Positions 50,357 to 58,357 of a stretch of DNA of 64,000 bases are shown piece by piece. This DNA is from Thaumarchaeota archaeon CSP1-1 (GTDB taxonomy: Archaea > Thermoproteota > Nitrososphaeria > Nitrososphaerales > Nitrosopumilaceae), in NCBI GenBank assembly GCA_001443365.1, contig LDXL01000004.1:86001-150000 (forward strand), given 5' to 3'. Made by a program: the position numbers and the translations under genes. Every line of letters starts with the position of its first letter. Positions within the stretch are counted from its first letter, which is position 1. The notes under the pieces are model-generated. The model was not told the origin of the DNA. It ran no database searches and was given only the letters and a program-made list of their open reading frames with translations.

Positions 50357-51235
50357 TTGAATACGCTTAGACAATTGCTGAAAAGCAAAAAACCACTAGT
50401 TATTCCAGGAGTGTTTGATGCAATTGGTGCTAAAATTGCCCAAAAGGCAGGGTTTGAGGCAATGTTTCAAACAGGGTATGGAACATCTGCTACACTTTTT
50501 GGGATGCCAGATTATGGCTTTATTGGTTCTACTGAAACTGTAGAAAATGCTCGTCGAATTTGTCGGGCAGTAAATGTTCCTGTAATAGTTGATGCAGATA
50601 CAGGATATGGTAATGCTCTATCAGTATGGAAATTAGTTAGAGAGTTAGAGGCAGCAGGGGCATCAGGAATGTTTCTAGAAGATCAAAGATGGCCAAAAAG
50701 ATGTGGCCATATGAAAGGAAAAGAAGTGATAAGAAAAGAAGAGTATGCAGAAAAACTACAGGCTGCACTTGACGCAAGGAAAAGTGAGGATTTCATAATA
50801 GTATCAAGAACAGATGCAAGAGCCACAGAAGGTTTAGACAAAGCAATTGAGCGTGGATTATATTACAGAGAAATTGGTGCAGATGTAATTTTTGTAGAAG
50901 CTCCAGAGACAATTGGAGAAATGAAAAAGATTGGTAAATCAATCAAGGCACCACTTGTTGCCAATATGATTGAAGGTGGAGCTACCCCAATTAGTTCAGC
51001 ATCTACGTTACAAAAGATGGGATTTAAAATCATATTATATCCATTGTCAGTTCTCTTTGCAAATACATTTGCGTCACTTCAGATTTTAAAAGAGCTTAAA
51101 AAATCAGGTACAACTACCAAACTCAACAAAAAGCTGGTTAGTTTCGATGAATTCAATGATATTGTTGAATTATCAAAATTTAGAAAATTAGAAAAGAGAT
51201 ATGGTACTTTAAACAAAAAGAAAAAATCCAGGTAA
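50357..51235 (+). CDS. PEP mutase / isocitrate lyase family enzyme
   Basis: 292 residues. Typical segments are VIPGVFDAIGAKIAQKAGF, VIVDADTGYGNA, GMFLEDQRWPKRCGHMKGK (the KRCGH loop with the catalytic cysteine), and SRTDARATEGLDKAIERG. The KRCGH motif favours a lyase such as methylisocitrate lyase or dimethylmalate lyase; oxaloacetate decarboxylase and phosphonopyruvate-related activities are alternatives. The start is a TTG at 50357, since no ATG lies in frame nearby. It follows padR by 33 bases on the same strand, so it may belong to the same transcript. Confidence 0.85.
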   Translation: MNTLRQLLKSKKPLVIPGVFDAIGAKIAQKAGFEAMFQTGYGTSATLFGMPDYGFIGSTETVENARRICRAVNVPVIVDADTGYGNALSVWKLVRELEAAGASGMFLEDQRWPKRCGHMKGKEVIRKEEYAEKLQAALDARKSEDFIIVSRTDARATEGLDKAIERGLYYREIGADVIFVEAPETIGEMKKIGKSIKAPLVANMIEGGATPISSASTLQKMGFKIILYPLSVLFANTFASLQILKELKKSGTTTKLNKKLVSFDEFNDIVELSKFRKLEKRYGTLNKKKKSR

Positions 51236-51240
51236 AGAGT

Positions 51241-51567
51241 TTATTTTCTCTTTACTTCGATTTCAATTGTGGATACGTTTCTTGTTTTACCGTCTTGTGA
51301 CTCTAATGCTTCAGAGCCTAGTTTGATTTCTCCGATTTGATAACCAGCATTTTCTGTCTTTCTGGAAATGATTTGCGAGACATCTACTGCTCGTCCAATG
51401 CTCATTCCTCTTGCCTTAATGCGAACGGCTGGTGAGTTTGCCAACTGAATTAGCGTAGAAGTAACATACGCCATTAGTGGTTTCTTACCAATGAATACTG
51501 TGTCTCTGCTGACAGGAGACTGTTTACTTTCTGTAGTCATGGGAGGCTGTTTGCTTTCTGTAGTCAT
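51241..51567 (-). CDS. albA: Alba chromatin / RNA-binding protein
   Basis: 108 residues. The Alba fold is clear: FIGKKPLMAYVTSTLIQLAN, VRIKARGMSIGRAVDVSQII and a C-terminal strand pair ending EIEVKRK. Alba coats DNA and binds RNA. The first 18 residues are a near-perfect tandem duplication, MTTESKQPP then MTTESKQSP, caused by a 27-base direct repeat. A TATA-like ATTTAAATT about 25 bases before the first ATG (51567) supports that start, so both copies would be translated; a second start at 51540 is possible. Confidence 0.93.
   Translation of the reverse strand: MTTESKQPPMTTESKQSPVSRDTVFIGKKPLMAYVTSTLIQLANSPAVRIKARGMSIGRAVDVSQIISRKTENAGYQIGEIKLGSEALESQDGKTRNVSTIEIEVKRK
51514..51567. repeat. 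27-bp tandem duplication at the alba start
   Basis: Units 51514-51540 and 51541-51567 differ at three of 27 positions. Each ends (plus strand) in CTTTCTGTAGTCAT, so each carries an in-frame ATG for alba on the minus strand. The duplication adds nine residues to a flexible N-terminus outside the folded domain and gives the gene two equivalent start codons. Confidence 0.85.
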
Positions 51568-51672
51568 AGGAAATTGATAAAGTCACGATAATTTAAATCT
51601 AAGATCGATCAAATCGCTCAAAACATGGATTTAGTGAAAATTTTTACTCTCAAGACTCATTATTGATTGAAT

Positions 51673-52221
51673 ATGTCAGATGAGAAAGTTAGTAAGATTT
51701 TTGAATCAGGTACAAAGGAAGAAAAAATTTATGCTTTAGAATCTTTTGTAAATACCAATGATCCTCTAACAATAAACAAGATAATTTCTAAATTAGATGA
51801 CTCTGATATTGAGGTAAGAGGCGAGGCATTTAGCTCCCTTGTTCTTAATGAAAATAACATCTCAAATCTGTTGATTCAAAATCTAAATTCAGAAAGTAAA
51901 AACATCAGGGGGTATGCTGCACTTGTTCTTGCCAATCGTAGAAACTCTGATGCTATTTCAGCAATAACTAATCTTACAAAAGATCAAAGTGGAATGGTAA
52001 GGGCGTGCGCGTTAGGAGCTTTAGGATATCTTAAAGCAAAACAATCCAGCAAAGAGATTCATGAGTGTTTTTTGGATTCAAATTTAGAAGTAAAAAAATG
52101 TGCCTTAAAGGCTGCAATTGACATTGGAGATAAAATATCTAACGAAGAAATCAAAGAGTTGTCAATGGAAAATGATCCTGAAATAGAAAAATTGCTAGGT
52201 CAAGCAAGAGTGAATTCTTAA
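51673..52221 (+). CDS. HEAT-repeat protein
   Basis: About 182 residues made of helical pairs of the HEAT/PBS-lyase type: DDSDIEVRGEAFSSLV, SESKNIRGYAALVLANRR, DQSGMVRACALGALGYLKA and DSNLEVKKCALKAAIDIGD, each about 30 residues. Such proteins act as scaffolds. No catalytic residues are visible. The ATG at 51673 is preferred over an in-frame TTG two codons upstream. It converges with the second flavin oxidoreductase, three bases apart. Confidence 0.75.
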   Translation: MSDEKVSKIFESGTKEEKIYALESFVNTNDPLTINKIISKLDDSDIEVRGEAFSSLVLNENNISNLLIQNLNSESKNIRGYAALVLANRRNSDAISAITNLTKDQSGMVRACALGALGYLKAKQSSKEIHECFLDSNLEVKKCALKAAIDIGDKISNEEIKELSMENDPEIEKLLGQARVNS

Positions 52222-52224
52222 CGT

Positions 52225-53070
52225 TTAACCGTATGATTCGTATTTTACTTCAAAGCTTCCGTTTTCACGCTTATCATGTTGTGTGACAAAGCCGCTTGGT
52301 TTCATAAAGTCCATTACTCCGTCAATTGTTCCTTGCCAACCACATACGTAAAAAATTGTATTGTCCTTGGTAATTTTATCTCCGATTAGTTCCTCTAGTG
52401 GTGAAAAGCCCCCATCTTTAGGTCTCAAAAATGTCTCTACTCTTCCTGTTTGACCTCCCCAAGATCTGTTAAACCATTCTTGTGGACGACTGATAGAAGC
52501 TCTGTATTTAAAATTCCACTTATCTTTTCCTCTATCAAGGCTATCATCTTCTAAATCAGTAAGCAGGTCCTTGTAACTGAGCTCATCTACATAACTTGCG
52601 CCATGGAGAACGATAATTTCTCTTTTATCGCCTACAGCATGTAGGTGTTGAGCAAAGCTAACAAATGGGGCAAGTCCTGTACCACCACCGATACAGACAA
52701 TTCTTCTTTCATCTTTACTTCCATCTGGTAATTTTTCATTTATTGAAAGAGCCGAACCTGTTGGTTTTATCCAACTAATCTCATCACCGACTTTAGCATT
52801 GAATAATTGTGTTGTTAAACGACCAGGAATAGGTTTTCGTACCCATCTAATGACAAGTTCGATATACTTTCTGTTTTCAGGATGAGAAGCAATAGAATAG
52901 GCTCTTCTGACTATCTTGTTGTCTTCAGTTGGATTTGGCAAACCAATTGTAATGAATTGACCTGCTTGGTATTCTGGTACAATGCCATCATTTGGAACTA
53001 GTCTCATTATAACCAAGTCTTCTTTGAGTAATTGAACATAAGTAATGGTAGCTTTGTTATCTACGACCAC
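52225..53070 (-). CDS. Ferredoxin-NADP reductase family FAD/NAD oxidoreductase (copy 2)
   Basis: 281 residues and a close paralogue of 37659-38504, with the same RRAYSIASHPENRKYIELVI, IVCIGGGTGLAPFVSFAQHL and CGWQGTIDGVMDF motifs and the same C-terminal end EVKYESYG. The start is a GTG (53068-53070). A TATA-like GATATTTAACC is centred about 27 bases upstream, and an inverted repeat GTTAAA-TG-TTTAAC lies right behind it, so this copy may be regulated differently from the other. Confidence 0.88.
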   Translation of the reverse strand: MVVDNKATITYVQLLKEDLVIMRLVPNDGIVPEYQAGQFITIGLPNPTEDNKIVRRAYSIASHPENRKYIELVIRWVRKPIPGRLTTQLFNAKVGDEISWIKPTGSALSINEKLPDGSKDERRIVCIGGGTGLAPFVSFAQHLHAVGDKREIIVLHGASYVDELSYKDLLTDLEDDSLDRGKDKWNFKYRASISRPQEWFNRSWGGQTGRVETFLRPKDGGFSPLEELIGDKITKDNTIFYVCGWQGTIDGVMDFMKPSGFVTQHDKRENGSFEVKYESYG

Positions 53071-53106
53071 TCGATAAGTGGAGCCAGTAGTGGTTAAATA
53101 TCTTCT

Positions 53107-53120
53107 GTTAAATGTTTAAC
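53107..53120. promoter_or_regulatory. Inverted repeat upstream of the copy-2 oxidoreductase
   Basis: GTTAAA-TG-TTTAAC is a perfect 6-base inverted repeat just upstream of the TATA-like element (about 53092-53102) of the minus-strand oxidoreductase gene. A similar TTAAA sequence occurs within the TATA box itself and a TAAACGTTAA follows near 53144. It may be a binding site for a regulator; AT-rich chance symmetry is the alternative. Confidence 0.35.
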
Positions 53121-53199
53121 GAATATTTTCAAACATCCGCTAAACGTTAATAGCCATTTGTAAAAGTCTTAAGCGGTCAGAATTTAGTTCTGAAAACTT

Positions 53200-53273
53200 G
53201 GGCCGGTCGTCTAGACTGGTAGGATACGCCCTTGGCATGGGTGAGATCGAGGGTTCAAATCCCTCCCGGTCCA
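53200..53273 (+). tRNA. tRNA-Ala (GGC)
   Basis: 74 bases. The acceptor GGGCCGG pairs with CCGGTCC, giving the G3-U70 pair that identifies alanine tRNAs, and the discriminator is A. The anticodon stem CGCCC/GGGTG encloses TTGGCAT (GGC at 53234-53236), and the T-arm GAGGG/CCCTC encloses TTCAAAT. No intron and no CCA are encoded. Confidence 0.94.
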
Positions 53274-53320
53274 TTTCCTTATTTCTAAAAAAATAATACC
53301 AAACACTTCTGCCATACATT

Positions 53321-53394
53321 GGGGACGTAGGTTAGCTTGGTGGACTGCCAGCCTCGGGTGCTGGATGTCATGGGTTCAAATCCCATCGTCCCCA
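53321..53394 (+). tRNA. tRNA-Pro (CGG)
   Basis: 74 bases. The acceptor GGGGACG pairs with CGTCCCC, the discriminator is A, the anticodon stem CCAGC/GCTGG encloses CTCGGGT (CGG at 53355-53357), and the T-arm ATGGG/CCCAT encloses TTCAAAT. It lies 47 bases after tRNA-Ala on the same strand, perhaps in one transcript. Confidence 0.94.
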
Positions 53395-53443
53395 CATTAA
53401 ATTTGAGTTAATTGAAATAGGACAAATTAATGAGATATTTCAA

Positions 53444-54046
53444 TTGACAGTTTCTATCTATCTTGCACACCTTAATCCAGTTACAAATGCACATGTAGAA
53501 ATTATTGAAGAATTAAAAAAAGAATCTAATGTTATGGTAATGCCTGTAATATTTCTCAAAAATGACATTGAAATTAACAGTGGTAGCTTTCCATTTAGGT
53601 TTGAAATCAGAAAGAAAATGCTTGAAGCTGTATTTGGAAGTTCAATTGAAGTTTCTAAAAATTATACATTCCGAGCACCTTTTTGGAGATATCTTCCACC
53701 ACTATTATCACCAGTATCGTGGGGACTAAGAAAACAAATTCTAGAAGGCGTTCCAAAAGACTATTTTACATATACAGGTGACAAAGCAGAAGGCATTATG
53801 CTCAAAATTTATCGTCTTAATCCAAAAATAGGTGTACGAAAAAGTGTTTCAGCTTCCTCAGTGAAAAATAAATTGTATGATTCAGCTAGAGGAAAAAACA
53901 CAACATGGAAAGATGATATACCATCCAAAGTGGTAGAAATAATAAAACAACATTGGGATGTGGTTGAAAAATATGCAAATGTAGAAGATGAGACTACGAG
54001 AATTGCTGGCATGAAGTTTCCTAAAGATGGTTATTGGTCCAAATAG
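53444..54046 (+). CDS. Nucleotidyltransferase-like protein (NadM/cytidylyltransferase fold)
   Basis: 200 residues starting at a TTG. The opening IYLAHLNPVTNAHVEIIEEL follows the nucleotidyltransferase pattern (GxFxPxHxGHxxxI), but the HxGH motif is TNAH, so the first catalytic His and the Gly are changed. A C-terminal RKSVSASSVKN corresponds to the ISSTxIR loop. Archaeal NMN adenylyltransferases have this layout at similar size. The substrate is unclear and activity may be altered. Confidence 0.6.
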   Translation: MTVSIYLAHLNPVTNAHVEIIEELKKESNVMVMPVIFLKNDIEINSGSFPFRFEIRKKMLEAVFGSSIEVSKNYTFRAPFWRYLPPLLSPVSWGLRKQILEGVPKDYFTYTGDKAEGIMLKIYRLNPKIGVRKSVSASSVKNKLYDSARGKNTTWKDDIPSKVVEIIKQHWDVVEKYANVEDETTRIAGMKFPKDGYWSK

Positions 54047-54119
54047 ATAATTGGTGAACTATTTTTTGATGCTATAATTAGTTGGAAATGATTTTTTAGG
54101 AATGTAAGTGATTAATTAG

Positions 54120-54812
54120 TTAACTAAGTTTTGTTGTTTCGCTTTTTTTATTTTTTATTACCAATTCAATAATCAACCCTGCAACAACAACAAGTAAAAC
54201 GATGACAAGAGACCATAGAATATCAAATGATGGTTCACCTGTAGTAATAGTTGTAGTTCCTGATATTTCCAAAGATTCAGGAGCAGGAACTGCCTTTTGC
54301 ATCATAGATGTTTCTTCCGATCCCGGCATTGCTAATTCTTCTTCCATTGCTATAGGAATCTGTGAATTTTTTTGAATAAACTGAGAAGAAAACCATGCTG
54401 CAACACTAACTGCCCCTAATGTTGCTAATCTATGAATTCTTGAAAATGAATTAAATAATGATTTGCTTGTTTTAGCTGATTTTGACATTTCAGAAGGCAA
54501 AATTACAATTGCAAATTTGTCAACAGTATAAAATTTCATATCGTGAGACTTGGTGTTTTTTCCAACATTTGTAATTTTTATCACGTCAGATTCCTGCATC
54601 TTTTTTAGATGATAAATAACAAGCGGTAGAGACACACCTATTTTTTGTGAGATTTGGTTTGCTGTTAGGGATTGATTGAATAATAATTTCAGAATTTTTC
54701 TGCTAGAATCAGAACTAAGAATCTCACCGACAGCTTTTATTTTTTCATCTTCTGTAGATAAAATTTCTACTTTATCAGATATTGCAAGAGTTTCGTCTTC
54801 ATTTTCACTCAT
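54120..54812 (-). CDS. Membrane-anchored winged-helix regulator
   Basis: 230 residues. Residues 25-105 are an ArsR-like winged helix: AVGEILSSDSSRKILKLLFN, LTANQISQKIGVSLPLVIYH with LKKMQESDVIKI, and a wing around KSHDMKFYTVDK. A short hydrophobic segment follows at about 130-146 and a clear transmembrane helix at about 199-220 (LWSLVIVLLVVVAGLIIELV), then a Lys-rich end. The region between is Met/Pro/Thr-rich and would be outside. The protein could sense an external signal and act on DNA from the membrane. It is divergent from the SIMPL gene, a plausible target. Confidence 0.75.
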   Translation of the reverse strand: MSENEDETLAISDKVEILSTEDEKIKAVGEILSSDSSRKILKLLFNQSLTANQISQKIGVSLPLVIYHLKKMQESDVIKITNVGKNTKSHDMKFYTVDKFAIVILPSEMSKSAKTSKSLFNSFSRIHRLATLGAVSVAAWFSSQFIQKNSQIPIAMEEELAMPGSEETSMMQKAVPAPESLEISGTTTITTGEPSFDILWSLVIVLLVVVAGLIIELVIKNKKSETTKLS

Positions 54813-54899
54813 GAAATATGTCTTTGATCAGATTGTATTATTAAGATTACTGGTTAAATCGTAATTAATCAAACCTTATTTTCAAATCCCGCTATCATC

Positions 54900-55685
54900 A
54901 TGACAATGAAAAGTTCAAAACTATTCATAATTGCTGTACTTGCAGTAATTGCAATTTCAGTAACTGTTGTATCTGTCTTTTCAGAAGCTGAGGCACAAGA
55001 GGTGACTTCACCTTTATCTGAAAATACAATCTCAGTGACTGGTACAGCAACAACAAAAACAGAGCCTGATCTACTTCATATCCAATTTGGAGTAGAAATA
55101 CAAGAAAAGACGGCAAAGGAAGCACTTGAGGCAAATTCACAACTAATGAATTCAATAGTTGAAGCTATCAAGAAAGTAGGAATTGAAGACTCGGAAATCA
55201 ATACGTCCTCTCTGAACATCTATCCCATATACGACCAGTATGAAGATCCACTGACAAAAAAATATACACAAGAGCTAATAGGCTACCGAGTTTCCAACAT
55301 TCTAAGTGTAGAAACCAAAAAACTTGATCTTGCAGCATCAATAATCGATAATGCAGTAGGTGCTGGAGTAAATAGAGTTGACAATGTGTACTTTACACTT
55401 TCTCCAGATACACATCGTAAAATCAAAGATGAACTACTGGCAGATGCAATAAGTAACGCAAAATCAAAGGCAGAAAAAGCACTATTGCCACTTGACCACT
55501 CTATCATAGGCGTAAAAACTGTGTCATTATCAGAGTTTTCAATGCCATACCCAACTCCTGTATTTCGAGCCGAAGCTGCAATGTATGAAGAATCATTTGC
55601 CCTTAAAGCCCAAACACCAATATTTACTTCTGATCAAGATGTAAGCGCTACTGCAAGTGTAGTGTTCATCATTGGAAGTAAATAA
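54900..55685 (+). CDS. SIMPL-domain (DUF541) exported protein
   Basis: 261 residues. A signal peptide (residues 1-32, ending SEAEAQ) precedes a DUF541/SIMPL domain: ISVTGTATTKTEPDLLHIQF, VEIQEKTAKEAL, the segment GIEDSEINTSSLNIYP and ALSAA-like DAISNAKSKAEKAL. The family is found in periplasmic or surface proteins and its role is poorly defined, with reports of oxidative stress or signalling. The 87-base divergent region faces the membrane-anchored HTH gene. Confidence 0.85.
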   Translation: MTMKSSKLFIIAVLAVIAISVTVVSVFSEAEAQEVTSPLSENTISVTGTATTKTEPDLLHIQFGVEIQEKTAKEALEANSQLMNSIVEAIKKVGIEDSEINTSSLNIYPIYDQYEDPLTKKYTQELIGYRVSNILSVETKKLDLAASIIDNAVGAGVNRVDNVYFTLSPDTHRKIKDELLADAISNAKSKAEKALLPLDHSIIGVKTVSLSEFSMPYPTPVFRAEAAMYEESFALKAQTPIFTSDQDVSATASVVFIIGSK

Positions 55686-55715
55686 CTCCCTTTTTATTTT
55701 TAGACACAGATTTAA

Positions 55716-55733
55716 CTATAATCTTAATTATAG
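55716..55733 (+). promoter_or_regulatory. ilvE promoter with symmetric TATA
   Basis: CTATAAT-CTTA-ATTATAG is a perfect inverted repeat with 7-base arms. The right arm is centred about 26 bases from the GTG start of ilvE, so it probably acts as the TATA box of a leaderless transcript. The symmetry may be an operator or chance in AT-rich sequence. Confidence 0.4.
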
Positions 55734-55753
55734 ATGGTTTATCATCATTTTCT

Positions 55754-56671
55754 GTGAAATTTCCTCTTTCAAAGTTTGTTTGGTTTGATGGCAAATATGT
55801 TACATTAGATAAAGCAAAAGTTCCCGTTACAACCCATGCAATTCACTATGGAACGTCGATTTTTGAAGGAATACGGGCTTACTGGAATTCAAAAAATCTC
55901 TTCTTGTTCAGACTAGAAGATCATATGAAGAGGTTCAGAAATTCTGGAAAATTTTACTCTATTTCTTTGAATTTTACAAATAAGCAGATTGAAAATGCGA
56001 TTATCAATTTATGCAAAAAAAATAATATGAAAAAAACCTGCTATATTAGACCATTTTATTTTGTTGGAGATTATGGAATTAATCTTCATGTGACTGAAAA
56101 AGCGCCAACTAATGTTGCAATCTTTATGTTTCCTTTTGGAGATTTATTTAACAAAAAGGGGATAACTGCGGGAGTATCTTCATGGAGAAAATTCAGCGTT
56201 TCGTCAACTCCACCTCAGGCAAAAATGGGCGGAAACTACCTAAATTCAATATTGGCTACACAAGAGGCAAAACGAAATGGATACGATGAAGCAATTCTAT
56301 TAGATAAACTGGGAAATGTAAGTGAAGCACCAGGAGAAAATATTTTCATTGTAAAAGATGATGAGATAATCACTCCACCTCTTAGCTCCTCAGCATTAGC
56401 CGGAATTACAAGAGATTCCATATTCGAATTAGCCAAAGATAGAGGCTATAAGGTAGTGATAAGAGAAATTACAAGAAGTGAATTATACATAGCCGATGAA
56501 GTTTTTCTTTCAGGAACTGCTGCAGAAATAACTCCAATAATTAGAATTGATCAAAATATCATAGGAAATGGAAAGGTAGGAATCATAACAAGTGAGCTAA
56601 CATCAGATTATACAGACGTTGTTATGAACAGAAACAAAAAATATTCAGAATGGTTAACTCCGGTGTATTAG
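55754..56671 (+). CDS. ilvE: Branched-chain amino acid aminotransferase
   Basis: 305 residues, class IV fold with pyridoxal phosphate. Signs are VWFDGKYVTLDKAKVPVTTH, YGTSIFEGIRAYW, KMGGNYLNSILATQEAKRNG with the conserved lysine region before, EAPGENIFIVKDDEIITPPL, and LSGTAAEITPI. It makes valine, leucine and isoleucine from their keto acids. The start is a GTG at 55754, matching a TATA box at the right distance. It lies one base ahead of the Gfo/Idh gene, so the cassette up to 58357 may be one transcript. Confidence 0.92.
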   Translation: MKFPLSKFVWFDGKYVTLDKAKVPVTTHAIHYGTSIFEGIRAYWNSKNLFLFRLEDHMKRFRNSGKFYSISLNFTNKQIENAIINLCKKNNMKKTCYIRPFYFVGDYGINLHVTEKAPTNVAIFMFPFGDLFNKKGITAGVSSWRKFSVSSTPPQAKMGGNYLNSILATQEAKRNGYDEAILLDKLGNVSEAPGENIFIVKDDEIITPPLSSSALAGITRDSIFELAKDRGYKVVIREITRSELYIADEVFLSGTAAEITPIIRIDQNIIGNGKVGIITSELTSDYTDVVMNRNKKYSEWLTPVY

Positions 56672-56672
56672 A

Positions 56673-57608
56673 ATGAAAGTTGCTCAGATAGGAACAGGTG
56701 GCTGGGGTAAAAACCATACGAGAATTCTATCACAGTTAGGAGTACTCAGCGCTGTCTGTGATGCAAACAAAGAAAGGAGTAAAGAATATGCTGAGAAATA
56801 CTCTGTTAGCAGTTATGATTCTGTTGATGCATTATTAGATTCAGAAAAGTTTGATGCAGCGTTTATCTGTACTCCAACTTCCACTCACTCACAAATTGCA
56901 ACTCAACTTATACAAAAAAAGAAAAATGTGTTTATTGAAAAACCTTTAACTTATCATTCTGAAGAAGGTGAAGATCTACTTGAGCTTGCAAAGAAAAACA
57001 ATGTGTTAATGACCTGTGGATATATTGAGAGGTTTAATCCAGCAGTAGGCTTGGTAAAAGATTATGTGAAATCAAAAAAATATGGTGAACTTGTGATGCT
57101 TGAATTTCACCGCGAAAATAGAATGCCACTTCACATTAAAGATGTTGGAATAATTTATGATACATCAGTTCATGATATAGACACTGCAATGTGGCTTTTT
57201 GATGATACACCTCAGGTGGTTTTTGCAAGAGCTGGAAGCATCAAGCACAAATACGAAGATTTTGCAACCATAATGTTAGGCTTTAAGGATAACAAAGTAG
57301 CTATAATTTCCTCAAACTGGATCACACCAACAAGAGTAAGAAACTTTAATGCAGTTTGTACAGAGGGAATAATATCGGCAGATTTTATTTCACAGGGGAT
57401 AAGAATTGAAACTGATAAGGATACTGAAATTCCTAGGAATGAAAAACAAGAGCCTTTACTATTAGAAATACAGAATTTTCTTGGTGCCATAGAAGGGAAA
57501 AATGAGTTAAGAGTAAAACCAGAACAAGCAGTAAATGTTACAAAGATTGCTGAAGCATCACTTTTATCTAGCCAAAAGGGTACACCAATTTATCTCGAGT
57601 TACAATGA
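56673..57608 (+). CDS. Gfo/Idh/MocA-family sugar (nucleotide) oxidoreductase
   Basis: 311 residues. The N-terminal Rossmann fold shows KVAQIGTGGWGKNHTRIL, the family motif IEKPLTYHSEEG (EKP) and YIERFNPAV, with the C-terminal alpha/beta domain to the end. These enzymes oxidise sugars or sugar nucleotides with NAD(P). Given the acyltransferase encoded two genes on, it resembles WlbA-like 3-dehydrogenation of UDP-amino sugars (inference). Its stop overlaps the next ATG by four bases. Confidence 0.85.
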   Translation: MKVAQIGTGGWGKNHTRILSQLGVLSAVCDANKERSKEYAEKYSVSSYDSVDALLDSEKFDAAFICTPTSTHSQIATQLIQKKKNVFIEKPLTYHSEEGEDLLELAKKNNVLMTCGYIERFNPAVGLVKDYVKSKKYGELVMLEFHRENRMPLHIKDVGIIYDTSVHDIDTAMWLFDDTPQVVFARAGSIKHKYEDFATIMLGFKDNKVAIISSNWITPTRVRNFNAVCTEGIISADFISQGIRIETDKDTEIPRNEKQEPLLLEIQNFLGAIEGKNELRVKPEQAVNVTKIAEASLLSSQKGTPIYLELQ

Positions 57609-57874
57609 ATAAAAAAATGATGAATATTCTTGCTTGTCCTATTGACAAACATTTTCCACTTGAAATTTTTGAATCTAAGATGAAAGATGATGTAGTAGTT
57701 GAGGGTGCGTTATATTGTACTGATTGTTCTAGGTTTTATCCAATAATTGAAGAAATTCCAATAATGCTTCCTGATGAATTAAGAGATAAAAAACAAGATA
57801 TAGATTTTCTGAACAACAATCAAGAAAAATTACCTGAAAAAATAATTAAACAAGCTTCTCCATGGCATTTATGA
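57605..57874 (+). CDS. Trm112-like zinc-ribbon protein
   Basis: 89 residues. The first half MNILACPIDKHFPLEIFE and the later YCTDCSRFYPIIEEIPIML fit the Trm112/UPF0434 family: a zinc-binding pair (C11 and the CTDC) and the PI..IP..LP motif. Trm112 activates several methyltransferases in archaea and eukaryotes. Lying inside a sugar-modification cassette it could activate a methyltransferase encoded elsewhere, or have a separate role. The start overlaps the oxidoreductase gene by four bases. Confidence 0.8.
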   Translation: MNKKMMNILACPIDKHFPLEIFESKMKDDVVVEGALYCTDCSRFYPIIEEIPIMLPDELRDKKQDIDFLNNNQEKLPEKIIKQASPWHL

Positions 57875-57880
57875 GACATT

Positions 57881-58357
57881 TTGGTTACTAATTTTATATC
57901 CAATAAAGCAAAGATTGGAAAAAATGTAAAGATATGGCATTTTACATATGTTGGCGATGATACTGAAATTGGAGATAATGTAAAAATTGGTTCGCTTGTT
58001 CATATTGATTACAATGTAAAGATTGGTGATAACTCTATGATAGAAGGAGCAGTTTACATCCCACCACTATCCCGAATAGGTAAAAATGTCTTCATTGGTC
58101 CTGCAGCTGCTCTGACAAATGACCCTTATCCCCCCAGCGGAAAAATGATTGGAGTTACTATTGAGGATGGAGCAATTATTGGATCACGTGCTGTCATAAA
58201 AGCTGGGGTCACTGTAGGCAAAAACAGTGTGGTTGCGATGGGAGCTGTAGTTACAAAAAATGTTCGGGCTAACACAGTTGTAGTAGGTGCTCCAGCTAAA
58301 GAAAAATACTCTAGAGACGAATATGACAAAAAACAAAAACAGTGGATTGCTAGCTAA
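57881..58357 (+). CDS. Left-handed beta-helix acetyltransferase (WlbB-like)
   Basis: 158 residues composed of hexapeptide repeats: IGKNVKIWHFTYVGDDTEIG, VKIGDNSMIEGAVYI, IGKNVFIGPAAALTNDPYPP and VTVGKNSVVAMGAVVTKNVR, ending VVVGAPAKE. LbH acetyltransferases with the ALTNDPYP loop resemble WlbB/WbpD, which N-acetylate UDP-3-amino sugars. It would follow the dehydrogenase encoded upstream and an aminotransferase (not seen here apart from IlvE). The start is a TTG at 57881. Confidence 0.85.
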   Translation: MVTNFISNKAKIGKNVKIWHFTYVGDDTEIGDNVKIGSLVHIDYNVKIGDNSMIEGAVYIPPLSRIGKNVFIGPAAALTNDPYPPSGKMIGVTIEDGAIIGSRAVIKAGVTVGKNSVVAMGAVVTKNVRANTVVVGAPAKEKYSRDEYDKKQKQWIAS

